Of a stretch of 64,000 nucleotides of DNA, positions 31,677 through 43,709 are shown one piece after another. The stretch comes from Micromonospora coerulea (lineage in GTDB: Bacteria > Actinomycetota > Actinomycetes > Mycobacteriales > Micromonosporaceae). Each line of letters starts with the position of its first letter. Position 1 is the stretch's first letter. The notes under the pieces were generated by a model that searched no databases, had not been told where the DNA came from, and saw nothing but the letters and a program-made list of their open reading frames with translations. The position numbers and the translations under genes are program-made. The stretch lies in the NCBI RefSeq assembly GCF_016598485.1, contig NZ_JAEMUW010000025.1:1-64000 (forward strand). The letters are read 5' to 3'.

Positions 31677-33159
31677 ACGGGGCGGCCGACTGCGGCGTCG
31701 GCTGGCCGGCTGGTCGCTGCGCCGACGGCTGGTGCTCTCCGTGTTGGCGCTGCTCGCCCTGGTCAGCATCGGCATCGGCGGTGTCACCACGGTTGCCCTG
31801 CGGCACTTCCTGATCGCCCAGGTGGACAACCAGCTCACCATGGGCGACCGGCGCGCCGACAACCTGCCACCCTGGTTCCGGCAGCCCGGCGATCGGCGGC
31901 CGGGCACCGGCACCCAGCCGGCCGCTCTGGAGCCGCCGCGCGGCTTCCCGCCCGGCTCGATCGCGATGTGGGTCGCCGACGGGGTCACGACGGCGACGGC
32001 CCGAGCCGAATCCGGGGGAGTCGACGCGGTTCCGGCCGCCGACATCACCTCACTTGCCGCGCTGCCGACCGACGGGCAGCCACGTACCGTTGACCTCGAC
32101 GACCGCGGTGACTATCGCGCGGTGGCCCATCGGACGGCCGACGGCGACGTACTCGGCGTCGCCATCCCCCTCTCCGGCGTCGAGGAGACGGTCATGTGGA
32201 TGATCGTCGCCCAGGCCGGCGTGTTCGTCGCCGGGCTGCTCATCGCCGGCAGCCTGGGCGCGCTGATCGTGCGGGCCACGCTGCGTCCGTTGAACCGGGT
32301 GGCGGCCACCGCCGCCCGGGTCACCGAGCTGCCGCTGGACCGGGGGGAGGTGGCGCTGTCGGTCCGGGTGCCGGAGGCCGACACCGACCCACGCACCGAG
32401 GTCGGCCAGGTGGGCGGCGCGCTCAACCGGATGCTCGGCCACGTCGCCGCCGCGCTCGCCGCCCGGCAGGCCAGCGAGACGCGGGTACGCCAGTTCGTCG
32501 CCGACGCCAGCCACGAGCTGCGTACCCCGCTCGCGGCCATCCGTGGCTACGCCGAGGTGGCCCGGCGCGGGCGGGACCGGGTGCCGCCGGACGTGGCGCA
32601 CGCCCTGCGCCGGGTGGAGTCGGAGAGCACCCGGATGACCAGCCTCGTCGACGACCTGCTGCTGCTGGCCCGGCTGGACTCCGGCCGCCCCCTCGCGGTC
32701 GAGCCGGTCGACCTGACCGCGCTGGTCGTCGACGCGGTCAGCGACGCCCACGTGGCCGGACCCGAGCACCGCTGGCAGCTCGACCTGCCCGACGAGCCGA
32801 TGACCGTGACCGGGGACGCGGCCCGGCTGCACCAGGTGGTGGCGAACCTGCTCGCCAACGCGCGGGTGCACACCCCGCCCGGTACGCGGGTGACCACCCG
32901 GCTCGCCCCCGTGGCCGGCGGGGTCGAGCTCAGCGTGGCCGACGACGGGCCGGGCATCCCGCCCGACCTGCAGGAAGAGGTCTTCGAGCGGTTCGCCCGC
33001 GGGGACAGCTCGCGGTCCCGGGCGCACGGCAGCACCGGCCTCGGCCTGGCCATCGTGGCCGCCGTCGTGGAGGCCCACCATGGCCGGGTCGACGTGGCCA
33101 GCCGCCCCGGTCGCACCGTGTTCACCGTGCGGCTGCCGGACTCCACAGCCGACGCATAG
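31654..33159 (+). CDS. Membrane sensor histidine kinase
   Basis: 501 residues. TM1 about 25-48, periplasmic domain about 50-175, TM2 about 178-202, HAMP about 203-265, then FVADASHELRTPLAAIRGY with the phosphoacceptor His (about 291), the N box LLANARVHTP, DDGPGIPPDL and GSTGLGLAIV. Complete and probably active. It shares an operon with the OmpR-type regulator. The signal is unknown; the periplasmic domain is Pro-rich with no recognised ligand site. Confidence 0.93.
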   Translation: MSSSPRSERGGRLRRRLAGWSLRRRLVLSVLALLALVSIGIGGVTTVALRHFLIAQVDNQLTMGDRRADNLPPWFRQPGDRRPGTGTQPAALEPPRGFPPGSIAMWVADGVTTATARAESGGVDAVPAADITSLAALPTDGQPRTVDLDDRGDYRAVAHRTADGDVLGVAIPLSGVEETVMWMIVAQAGVFVAGLLIAGSLGALIVRATLRPLNRVAATAARVTELPLDRGEVALSVRVPEADTDPRTEVGQVGGALNRMLGHVAAALAARQASETRVRQFVADASHELRTPLAAIRGYAEVARRGRDRVPPDVAHALRRVESESTRMTSLVDDLLLLARLDSGRPLAVEPVDLTALVVDAVSDAHVAGPEHRWQLDLPDEPMTVTGDAARLHQVVANLLANARVHTPPGTRVTTRLAPVAGGVELSVADDGPGIPPDLQEEVFERFARGDSSRSRAHGSTGLGLAIVAAVVEAHHGRVDVASRPGRTVFTVRLPDSTADA

Positions 33160-33242
33160 GTCGTTCATCGGAGCCGGCCAGCGGGCCGCCCGAGGCTTGC
33201 CGGCATGGACAGCGGGTGGGGCGGGCGTGCGACGCTGGGGAG

Positions 33243-33989
33243 GTGTATCGGCAGGTGCCGGCGGCGGGGATCCGTGAGGCGGTGGTGTGGCACAGCGTCG
33301 CCACGGGCGGGTCACCGACCCGGGTGCTGCCGGACGGCTGCCTCGACCTGCTCTGGTCGAGCCGGGCCGGGCTGCTGGTCGCCGGCCCGGACCGGACCGC
33401 CCACCTTTCGGCCAGCTCCCCGGGCGAGCGGTGGGTCGGGCTGCGGCTGCCACCGGGCACCGGCCCGGCGGTCCTCGGGGTGCCCGCCGACGCGTTGCTC
33501 GACCGGCGCGTCGCGCTGGCCGACGTCTGGGGAGCGGGCACGGCAGAGCTGATGGACCGGATCGACGCGGCCCGGTCGTCGGCGGGGCCAGCTCGCCGCC
33601 CTCCTGACGATCCGATCGGCCCCGACGTCGAGCGGATCGGCGCCGCGCTGACGGCGGTCGCGCTCACCCGCCTGCGCGCCGCCGGCGGGCCGGACCCGCT
33701 CGGCGCGCGGATCGCCGCCCGGCTGGCGACCGGCGGCCCGATCGCCGCGACCGCCGCCGAGGTCGGCCTGGGCGAGCGGGCGCTGCGCCGTCGCTGCCAG
33801 CCCCTCTTCGGGTACGGCCCGAAGACCCTCGCCCGCATCCTGCGGATGCGGCGCGCCCTCGCGCTGGCCCGGGCCGGTACGCCGCTGGCCGAGGTGGCCG
33901 CCCGCGCCGGGTACGCCGACCAGGCCCACCTCACCCGGGAGGTCCGCGACCTGGCCGGCGTGCCCCCGACCCGGCTCCTGTCGGGCTGA
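33243..33989 (+). CDS. AraC family transcriptional regulator
   Basis: 248 residues from GTG 33243. N-terminal part (about 1-110) is a small sensing domain with VLPDGCLDLLW and LVAGPDRTAHL, the DUF6597-type pattern; C-terminal AraC helix-turn-helix pair with ATAAEVGLGERALRRRCQPLFGYGPKTLARILRMRRAL and VAARAGYADQAHLTREVRDLAGVPPTRLL. The start is uncertain: GTG 33216 is in frame too, and GGGGAG sits too close to 33243 to be its ribosome site. It converges with a VOC protein gene, a common pairing. Confidence 0.85.
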   Translation: MYRQVPAAGIREAVVWHSVATGGSPTRVLPDGCLDLLWSSRAGLLVAGPDRTAHLSASSPGERWVGLRLPPGTGPAVLGVPADALLDRRVALADVWGAGTAELMDRIDAARSSAGPARRPPDDPIGPDVERIGAALTAVALTRLRAAGGPDPLGARIAARLATGGPIAATAAEVGLGERALRRRCQPLFGYGPKTLARILRMRRALALARAGTPLAEVAARAGYADQAHLTREVRDLAGVPPTRLLSG

Positions 33990-33999
33990 CCGCCGTCGC

Positions 34000-34398
34000 T
34001 CAGTCCGCCGCCAGCGGCGCGAACAGGTCCACTCCGGTGCCGTCCGGGTCGTGCAGGACGGCGTACCGCTGGCCCCAGTCGGCGTCCCACGGCGCCCGGT
34101 GGCCGTGGAACCCGGCCCCGGTCAGCTCCGCGTACCACCGGTCCACCTCGGCGGGGTCGGCGCAGCGGAACGCCAGGTTCACCCGGGGGCTGCCGGTCGG
34201 CGGGGTGAACCCCGGGTCGAAGGTGCGCAGCATGTGGACGGTGTCCCAGGCCAGCCGGACGCCGCCGGCCAGGGTGACCTCCACGTGCGGCTCGCCCTCT
34301 GCGCCGGGCGGGATCGGCACCCCCAGCCGGCGGTAGAAGTCGAGCGTTCGGGCCATGTCGGTGACGGCCATGCCGATGAGGTCGAAGCGAGGTGTCAT
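34000..34398 (-). CDS. VOC superfamily (glyoxalase/bleomycin-resistance fold) protein
   Basis: 132 residues. Paired beta-alpha-beta-beta-beta modules: FDLIGMAVTDMARTLDFYRRLG at the start and AVLHDPDGTGVDLFAP at the end, where the metal-site residues of active members would lie. Role cannot be assigned (dioxygenase, detoxification or binding). It ends 10 nt from the convergent AraC gene. Confidence 0.88.
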   Translation of the reverse strand: MTPRFDLIGMAVTDMARTLDFYRRLGVPIPPGAEGEPHVEVTLAGGVRLAWDTVHMLRTFDPGFTPPTGSPRVNLAFRCADPAEVDRWYAELTGAGFHGHRAPWDADWGQRYAVLHDPDGTGVDLFAPLAAD

Positions 34399-34517
34399 GA
34401 CCGTCACGCTAGGGGCGGGCGGGGCGGGTCGTCTTGAACGGAACGGACGGGGACGGGGTGACCGGTGTGGCCGTCACGACCGGCCCGCGCGGCGTACGGT
34501 GAGCAGGAGACAAGTCC

Positions 34518-34537
34518 GGCTTTTAGGGCGAAAAGCC
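34518..34537. repeat. AT-rich 7-bp inverted repeat upstream of the 48-residue gene
   Basis: GGCTTTT (34518-34524) and AAAAGCC (34531-34537) form a perfect stem with a 6-nt loop, unusual base composition for this window. It may be an operator or a leader hairpin. Confidence 0.5.
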
Positions 34538-34585
34538 TCAGGGTGGCCGGCCTCCATGACGGCGAGGGAAGGGAGCAGCCCGGTG

Positions 34586-34732
34586 ATGCACCTGGCCTAC
34601 CTGGACGCGGGATCCGGCAGCCTCATCGTGCAGGCGGTGGTCGGTGGGGTGGCCGGAGCGGCGGTGGCGGCGAAGCTGTACTGGCGCCGGCTGGTCGCCC
34701 GGTTCCGGCGTCAGCCGACCGACCAGCACTGA
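34586..34732 (+). CDS. Small single-helix membrane protein (48 residues)
   Basis: MHLAYLDAGSGSLIVQAVVG then GGVAGAAVAAKLYWRRLVARF. The [L/Y]LDPGSGSxxxQ opening followed by one transmembrane helix and a KxYWRR basic stop is a conserved small-protein type seen beside surface methyltransferase and sulfatase-fold genes. GGGAG ribosome site. It starts an apparent operon of three with gaps of 11 and -8 nt. Function unknown; perhaps a small subunit of the membrane sulfatase-fold protein. Confidence 0.8.
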   Translation: MHLAYLDAGSGSLIVQAVVGGVAGAAVAAKLYWRRLVARFRRQPTDQH

Positions 34733-34743
34733 GCGGGTCGGCG

Positions 34744-36153
34744 ATGGCCCACCCCGACACCGGCGTCCGGGTCGACCCCGGATCGTTCCGCGACCCCGGC
34801 AACCGGGTCTTTCACCGCGACGGCGAGGTGCTGCGCGGCCTGGACGAGCGGTCCGCCCGGGACTGGCGGGCGCTCGCGGGCAGCGGCTTCTTCCGGACTC
34901 TGCTGGCCGCGGGGAAGCTGTGCGGCACCGAGGAGGTCGCCCCGACGCCGCCCTGGTCCGCGACGCTCCGGCACGAGCGGATCCCCTTCGTCTCCCACCC
35001 GTACGAGTGGTCCTTCGGGATGCTGCGCGACGCCGCCCTGCTGCACCTGGAGATCCTGCGGGCAGCCCTGGTTGACGGGTTCACCACCAAGGACGGCTCG
35101 GCGTACAACCTCCAGTGGCGGGGCACCGCGCCGGTCTTCATCGACATCGGCTCCTTCCAGCCGTACCGCGACGGCGAACCGTGGGCCGGGTACCGGCAGT
35201 TCTGCCAGACGCTGCTCTACCCGCTGCTGCTCCAGGCCCACCTCGGCGTGGACTTCCAGCCCTGGCTGCGCGCCCGGGTCGACGGCCTGGAGCCGGACCA
35301 GATGCGGCGCTTCTTCGGCGGCGCCCGGCGGCTGCTGCCCGGCGTGCCCACCCACGTGCACCTGCACGGCGCGATGCAGCAGCGCAACGCCCGCGCCACC
35401 ACCAGCGACGTGCGGGCCCAGCTGCGCGAGGCCGGCTACTCCCGGGAACTGGCCGCGGCCACGGTCCGCGGCATCGAGAAGCTGGTCCGCCGGCTGGACC
35501 GCCGGCCGGGGGAGAGCCACTGGTCGGACTACCAGCGCACCTGCGGCTACTCGGCGCAGGACCGCCACGCCAAGGAGCGGTTCGTCGAGGAGGCAGTCGC
35601 CGCCGCCGGCGCCCCGGCGATGGCCCTCGACCTGGGCGCCAACGACGGCCGGTACGCCCGGATCGCCGCCCGGCACGCCCGGTACGTGGTCGCGGTCGAG
35701 CAGGACCCGGCGGTGGTCGACGCGCTCTACCGGGCGCTGCGGGCGGAGGGGGAGCGGCGGATCCTGCCGCTGGTGATGGACCTGGCCGACCCGTCGCCGG
35801 GCGGCGGCTGGCGCGGCGTCGAGCGGGCCGGCTTCGCCGCCCGCACCCGGGCCGACGTGGTCCTCGCCCTGGCCGTGGTGCACCACCTGGCGATCGGGCG
35901 GAACGTGCCGCTGGCCGAGGTGGTCGACCAGCTCGCCGGGCTCGCCACGCCCGGGGCCACGCTGGTGGTGGAGTTCGTCCACCCCGAGGATCCGATGGCC
36001 CGCCGGCTGCTGGCCAACAAGCCGGACGGACTCTTCCCCGACTACCGGCGCGAGGAGTTCGAGCGGCTGCTCGCCGCGCGCTGCCGGATCACCCGGCGCG
36101 CGGAGCTGCCCTCGGGCACCCGGACGCTCTATCGGGCGGTGGTAAATGGTTGA
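34744..36153 (+). CDS. Class I SAM-dependent methyltransferase, two-part
   Basis: 469 residues. The C-terminal half carries the Rossmann motif ALDLGANDGRYARIAARHARYVVAVEQD (about 296-323) and VVLALAVVHHLAIG (about 377-390). The N-terminal half (about 20-250) with SHPYEWSFGMLRDAALLHL and VFIDIGSFQPYRDGEPWAGYRQF is of the kind found in enzymes acting on nodulation-factor-like or cell-surface sugar substrates. Overlaps the sulfatase gene by 8 nt. Likely modifies a surface glycan or lipid. Confidence 0.85.
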   Translation: MAHPDTGVRVDPGSFRDPGNRVFHRDGEVLRGLDERSARDWRALAGSGFFRTLLAAGKLCGTEEVAPTPPWSATLRHERIPFVSHPYEWSFGMLRDAALLHLEILRAALVDGFTTKDGSAYNLQWRGTAPVFIDIGSFQPYRDGEPWAGYRQFCQTLLYPLLLQAHLGVDFQPWLRARVDGLEPDQMRRFFGGARRLLPGVPTHVHLHGAMQQRNARATTSDVRAQLREAGYSRELAAATVRGIEKLVRRLDRRPGESHWSDYQRTCGYSAQDRHAKERFVEEAVAAAGAPAMALDLGANDGRYARIAARHARYVVAVEQDPAVVDALYRALRAEGERRILPLVMDLADPSPGGGWRGVERAGFAARTRADVVLALAVVHHLAIGRNVPLAEVVDQLAGLATPGATLVVEFVHPEDPMARRLLANKPDGLFPDYRREEFERLLAARCRITRRAELPSGTRTLYRAVVNG

Positions 36154-38191
36154 GGGCACCCTCGCGCCACCCGAGCACCGGGGCGCGCCCCCGGCCCCAA
36201 CCCGGCCCGGACGGCCCTGGCGCGCGGAGCTGGGCCGGCAGCTCGAGGTCGTCGCCCTGGTGGGGCTGGTGGTCACCCAGCCACTGCTGGACGTGCTCGG
36301 CCGCAGCCCCGACTTCTTCCTGTTCCACCGGGCCGGGCCGGGCGACATCCTGCTGCTGGTCGCCCTGATCGCGATCGCGCCGACCGTGCCGTTCGCGCTG
36401 CTCGGCGCGGCCACCCTGGTCGCCGGCCGGACCGCCCGGGCGGCGCTGCACACGCTGCTGGTGGGGCTGCTGCTGGCCGCCCTCGCCGTCCAGGTCGGCC
36501 GGCACGGCACGCCGCTGCGCGGCGTACCGCTGCTGCTGGCCGCCGCCGGGGCCGGCGCGGCCGGGGCCGCCGCGCACCGGCGCTGGCGAGCGCCCGGCCG
36601 GGTGCTGCGGATGGCCGCGCTCGGGCCGGCGGTCTTCGTCGGCCTGTTCCTGTTCGCCTCGCCGGCCTCGGCGGTGGTGCTGCCCCGGGCGCACACCGGG
36701 GCGGCCGGGGTGGCCGGCCCGGGCGCCCACCCACCGGTGGTCATGATCGTCCTGGACGAGCTCCCGCTGGTCTCGCTGCTCGGCCCGGACGGCCGGATCG
36801 ACGCCGCCCGCTATCCGCACTTCGCCGAGCTGGCCCAGCGTTCCACCTGGTATCGCGACGCCACCGGGGTCAGCGGCTGGACCCCGTACGCGCTGCCGGC
36901 CATGCTCACCGGTCGCTACCCGGCCCAGCCGCTCGCCCCGCACTACTCGCAGTACCCGGACAACCTCTTCACCGCGCTCGGCGGCCTGTACGACATCCGG
37001 GCCGAGGAGAGCATCACCCGGCTCTGCCCGCCCAGCCGCTGTGAACAGCCGGCCAGCCCCGAGCAGGGCCTCGGCGTGCTGGTCCGGGAGAGCGGCAAGC
37101 TGCTGCGGCAGGTCACCGCCCCGATGGACAGCCCGGTCGACCCGGAGCACTCCTACCGCGAGCTGACCCGCGCCGAGGCGGGCCTGGACGCGGCCGAACC
37201 GGTGCCCGCCGACCCGAAGTTCCGCTGGGACAACCTGGACGACAACCAGCCCGCCCGGTTCACCAGCTTCCTGGCCGGGCTGCGCCCGTCCACCCGCCCC
37301 ACCCTGCACTTCCTGCACCTGCTGATGCCGCACTCGCCGTGGGCGTACCTGCCGTCCGGGGCGCACTACGCCGCGCCGGAGGACCTGCCCAACGACGGCG
37401 CCGGCTGGGTCGACCTGGCCCGGCAGCGGCACCTCGCGCAGCTCGGCTACACCGACCGGCTGATCGGCGAGACGCTGCGCACGCTGCGCGCCACCGGCCT
37501 CTACGACAAGGCCCTGGTGCTGGTCACCGCCGACCACGGGGTGAGCTTCCGCCGGGACTGGCAGGGCCGCGGCATGGACGCCATCGACCACGCCGCCGAC
37601 CAGGTCGCCTGGGTGCCGATGTTCATCAAGGAGCCCGGCCAGCGCGCCGGTCGGGTGGACGACCGGAACTGGGAGCATGTCGACCTGCTGCCCACCATCG
37701 CCGACTACGCGCACCTGCGGGTCCCCTGGTTGATGGAGGGGCGGTCGGCCCGGCAGGCCCCGCGCGAGCGGGCCGACAAGCGCTTCTACGACCGGCCGGG
37801 CCAGCCGGTGACGATCACCGGCGGGGTGCCGTCGGTGCCCCCCGCGCCGCCGGTCAGCCCGCTGGTCGGCACCCGGGTGGGGGAGCGCCCCGGCGGCGGT
37901 ACGGCGACCGTGGCGAACCTCGCCGCGTTCCGCGCCGTCGACCCGGCCAACGGCGACCTGCCGGCCCTGGTCTGGGGCGCCGTGCCCGCGGCCGTGCCGG
38001 GCGGGACGCTGCTGGCCGTGGCGGTCAACGGCACGATCGGCGCGGTGGTCCCCGTCGTCCCCGCCGACCGGGCCGGCCGCCGTTTCGCGGCCCTCCTCCC
38101 CGACGACCGGCTCTTCGCCGCCGGGCCGAACCGGCTCGACCTCTATCGGGTCGCCGCGGACGGCGGCCTGCGCCGCCTCACCCTCTCCTGA
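36146..38191 (+). CDS. Membrane sulfatase/alkaline-phosphatase-superfamily protein
   Basis: 681 residues. About five transmembrane helices (30-185) then an outside catalytic domain. VVMIVLDELPLVSL supplies the first metal Asp, GVSGWTPYALPAMLTGRYP the nucleophile region (Thr or Ser), VTADHGVSF the Asp-His metal pair, and DQVAWVPMFIKEPGQ a later His/Asp region. Such proteins transfer phosphoglycerol or hydrolyse sulfate/phosphate esters on surface polymers (LtaS-like arrangement). Third gene of the 34586 operon; a terminator follows. Confidence 0.85.
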   Translation: MVEGTLAPPEHRGAPPAPTRPGRPWRAELGRQLEVVALVGLVVTQPLLDVLGRSPDFFLFHRAGPGDILLLVALIAIAPTVPFALLGAATLVAGRTARAALHTLLVGLLLAALAVQVGRHGTPLRGVPLLLAAAGAGAAGAAAHRRWRAPGRVLRMAALGPAVFVGLFLFASPASAVVLPRAHTGAAGVAGPGAHPPVVMIVLDELPLVSLLGPDGRIDAARYPHFAELAQRSTWYRDATGVSGWTPYALPAMLTGRYPAQPLAPHYSQYPDNLFTALGGLYDIRAEESITRLCPPSRCEQPASPEQGLGVLVRESGKLLRQVTAPMDSPVDPEHSYRELTRAEAGLDAAEPVPADPKFRWDNLDDNQPARFTSFLAGLRPSTRPTLHFLHLLMPHSPWAYLPSGAHYAAPEDLPNDGAGWVDLARQRHLAQLGYTDRLIGETLRTLRATGLYDKALVLVTADHGVSFRRDWQGRGMDAIDHAADQVAWVPMFIKEPGQRAGRVDDRNWEHVDLLPTIADYAHLRVPWLMEGRSARQAPRERADKRFYDRPGQPVTITGGVPSVPPAPPVSPLVGTRVGERPGGGTATVANLAAFRAVDPANGDLPALVWGAVPAAVPGGTLLAVAVNGTIGAVVPVVPADRAGRRFAALLPDDRLFAAGPNRLDLYRVAADGGLRRLTLS

Positions 38192-38201
38192 GCCGGCCCG
38201 A

Positions 38202-38226
38202 GCCGCCCGGCCGCCGGCCGGGCGGC
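38202..38226 (+). terminator. Terminator after the sulfatase-fold gene
   Basis: Perfect 11-bp stem (38202-38212 with 38216-38226), 3-nt loop, 11 nt after the stop. Confidence 0.75.
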
Positions 38227-38250
38227 GGGTCCCGCGTGTCCCCGGGCAGG

Positions 38251-38275
38251 GTTTCCGAGCCGGCAAGTCGGGAAT
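38251..38275 (+). promoter_or_regulatory. Sigma-F-type promoter upstream of citrate synthase
   Basis: GTTT (38251-38254), 15-nt spacer, GGGAAT (38270-38275). It lies about 110 nt before the start codon; the AT-richer stretch 38330-38380 between them could hold another promoter. Confidence 0.6.
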
Positions 38276-38387
38276 CGGGTGACGCATACCTCACCGCAGA
38301 ACCATGGCGAGCGGTGTCCCCGAGACCGCGATTACGGTAAAAGCGAAGGCAATTCAACGAAGATCTTGCCGGCGAAGCGAGGAACAC

Positions 38388-39671
<1,284 letters not shown>

Positions 39672-39679
39672 GCCACCCA

Positions 39680-39717
39680 CGAAGGCCGCCGACCCCACCC
39701 GGGGCCGGCGGCCTTCG
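39680..39717 (+). terminator. Terminator after gltA
   Basis: Perfect 12-bp stem (39680-39691 with 39706-39717), 14-nt loop that can extend pairing, 8 nt after the stop. Confidence 0.85.
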
Positions 39718-39840
39718 CGATCTCCCACCTCGGGCCCCCACCTCTCGCCCCGGCGATCTCGCACCTTCGGCCTCGGCGTCACCGGCATGAGCCGGGAACC
39801 GGCGACCCAGTGCAGGATCGGCGGGGCGGGGTGGGTGGGG

Positions 39841-41247
39841 TCAGCGGAGGCCGGCGGCGGCGAGGAGGTTGCCCGGGGGGAGGGCGGGGAGGGTGCGGCC
39901 GAGGGTCATCCGTTGCTCGGTGCGCTCGGCGGTGAACACGCCGTCGTTCGCGATCGCGGCGGCGTAGGTGCCGGCGGTGCGGGCCGCGATCGTGGACCAG
40001 CCGTACTGCTCGTGGACCATGGCGTGGGCGCGGCGGGCCAGCGTGCGGGCGCGCTCCCGGTCCGACAGCAGGGCGTGCACCGCCTCGGTCAGGGCGTCCG
40101 GGTCCTGCGGGGCGAAGGTCATCCCGGTGACGCCCGGCTCGACGATCTCGGCGAGGCCGCCGGTACGGGCCACCGCCAGGGGTGCGCCGGCCGCCGCGCC
40201 CTCCAGGGCGACCATGCCGAACGGTTCGTAGATGCTCGGCACGGCGAAGCAGTCCGAGGCGGCCATCACGGCCGGCAGGTCGGCCCCGCCGAGGAAGCCC
40301 GGCATGCTGACCGTGTCGCCCAGGCCGAGCCGGTGCACCTCGGCCTCCAGCTCCGACCGGTACGGGCCGTCGCCGACGATCACCGCGCGCAGTCCGGGGT
40401 GCCGCTCGCGCAGCCGGGGCAGCCCGGCGAGCAGGTGCTGCACGCCCTTCTCGTAGACCAGCCGGCCAGCGAAGGTGACCAGCGGCCCGTCCCCGGCGAA
40501 GCGGGCCCGAGCGGCGGCGATCGCCGTGGTGGGCACCTTCCAGCGGTGCGGCTCGACGCCGTTGGGCACCGCGTCGACCCGGGTGGCCGGGACGCCGAAG
40601 AGCGCGCTGACCTCGTCGCGCATGTACCCGGAGCAGACGATCACCCGGCCGGACTCGGCGGCCAGCCAGTGTTCGACCCCGTGGATGGTGCGGTTCATCT
40701 CCTCCGGCAGCCAGCCCTGGTGCCGGCCGGCCTCGGTGGCGTGGATGGTGCTGACCAGCGGTACGTCCAGGTGTTCGCGCAACGTCATGGCGGTGTGCGC
40801 GACCAGCCAGTCGTGGGCGTGGATGACGTCGTACGCGCCGGACAGGGTGGCCCGCAGCGCCGCCCGGGTCAGCGTGTGGTTGAAGGCCATCGTCCAGGCC
40901 AGCAGCGAGCCGGTGGCGAGCGGGAAGGCGACCGGATCCTCGGCGGCGCGGACGATCCGCACGCCGTCGGCGTACTCCTCCAGCGGCGCGCCCTCGGCGT
41001 GCCGGGTGACCACGGTGACCTCGTGACCGGCGGCGGCCAGGGCGACCGACAGCGCGTGCACGTGCCGGCCCAGTCCACCGACCAGCACCGGCGGGTACTC
41101 CCAGGAGAGCATCAGGATGCGGCGGGTGCACGCCGGCACGCCGGTGCCGGGGGTCCGCTGCGGGATCTGGGGCCGGGAGGTCAGGGTGGGCCGGTGGGTC
41201 CGGTCCGGGGCGGTGGCGGGCTGCTCGCCGACCCGCAGGGTGGTCAC
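39841..41247 (-). CDS. glgA: Glycosyltransferase family 4, glycogen synthase type (GlgA/GlgM-like)
   Basis: 468 residues. After a ~35-residue tail comes RRILMLSWEYPPVLVGGLGRHVHALS, typical of actinobacterial glycogen synthases and GlgM, then VICSGYMRDEV, VTFAGRLVYEKGVQHLLAGL and the donor site PSIYEPFGMVALEGAAAGAPLA with the E-x7-E pair. It builds alpha-1,4-glucan or maltose-1-phosphate from ADP-glucose. GTG at 41245-41247 follows GGAGA. Divergent from the glgX-treY-treZ operon, which breaks the same glucan down into trehalose. Confidence 0.85.
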   Translation of the reverse strand: MTTLRVGEQPATAPDRTHRPTLTSRPQIPQRTPGTGVPACTRRILMLSWEYPPVLVGGLGRHVHALSVALAAAGHEVTVVTRHAEGAPLEEYADGVRIVRAAEDPVAFPLATGSLLAWTMAFNHTLTRAALRATLSGAYDVIHAHDWLVAHTAMTLREHLDVPLVSTIHATEAGRHQGWLPEEMNRTIHGVEHWLAAESGRVIVCSGYMRDEVSALFGVPATRVDAVPNGVEPHRWKVPTTAIAAARARFAGDGPLVTFAGRLVYEKGVQHLLAGLPRLRERHPGLRAVIVGDGPYRSELEAEVHRLGLGDTVSMPGFLGGADLPAVMAASDCFAVPSIYEPFGMVALEGAAAGAPLAVARTGGLAEIVEPGVTGMTFAPQDPDALTEAVHALLSDRERARTLARRAHAMVHEQYGWSTIAARTAGTYAAAIANDGVFTAERTEQRMTLGRTLPALPPGNLLAAAGLR

Positions 41248-41590
41248 ATCAATCTCCGTCCATGCACGAAGGGTCGCGCCGGCAACGGTGGCGGCGAAAG
41301 GAGGGTGGGGGAGGCCGAGAGGCCGAGCGGACCTGCCCGCGCGGGCGCGTCCGCACCAAGCAAAGGGCATCACACGGTCCCGCGCACCTCCGAAAGGCCT
41401 ATCGTGACGGAAGACACCCAAAGGTCCAGCCGGCCTCAGGTGGGTGGATATCGGGTGCCCGCCGATCGGGTGGACTGGCCGCTGCCGCGACGCGGGTGGA
41501 TTGGCCACTGCCGTGACGGGGCATCAACGGCGTGCGCACCGGCGGCCCCGACCGTCCGGTGCGCTCATGATCACGGGCCGAAGGAGCGAC
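41248..41590. promoter_or_regulatory. Divergent promoter region of glgA and glgX with a 24-bp tandem repeat
   Basis: A unit starting GGGTGGACTGGCC (41468-41491) recurs at 41494-41517 with three changes and a 26-bp period; the paired copies could bind a regulator. Both genes must be read from this 343-bp region. No GTTT-type promoter and no coding gene are seen here. Confidence 0.55.
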
Positions 41591-43708
<2,118 letters not shown>

Positions 43709-43709
43709 C

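Noticed and set aside
41444..41590. Longer start for glgX
   Set aside because: The upstream codons cover the tandem repeat and lack similarity to GlgX; ATG 41591 has a good AAGGAG site.
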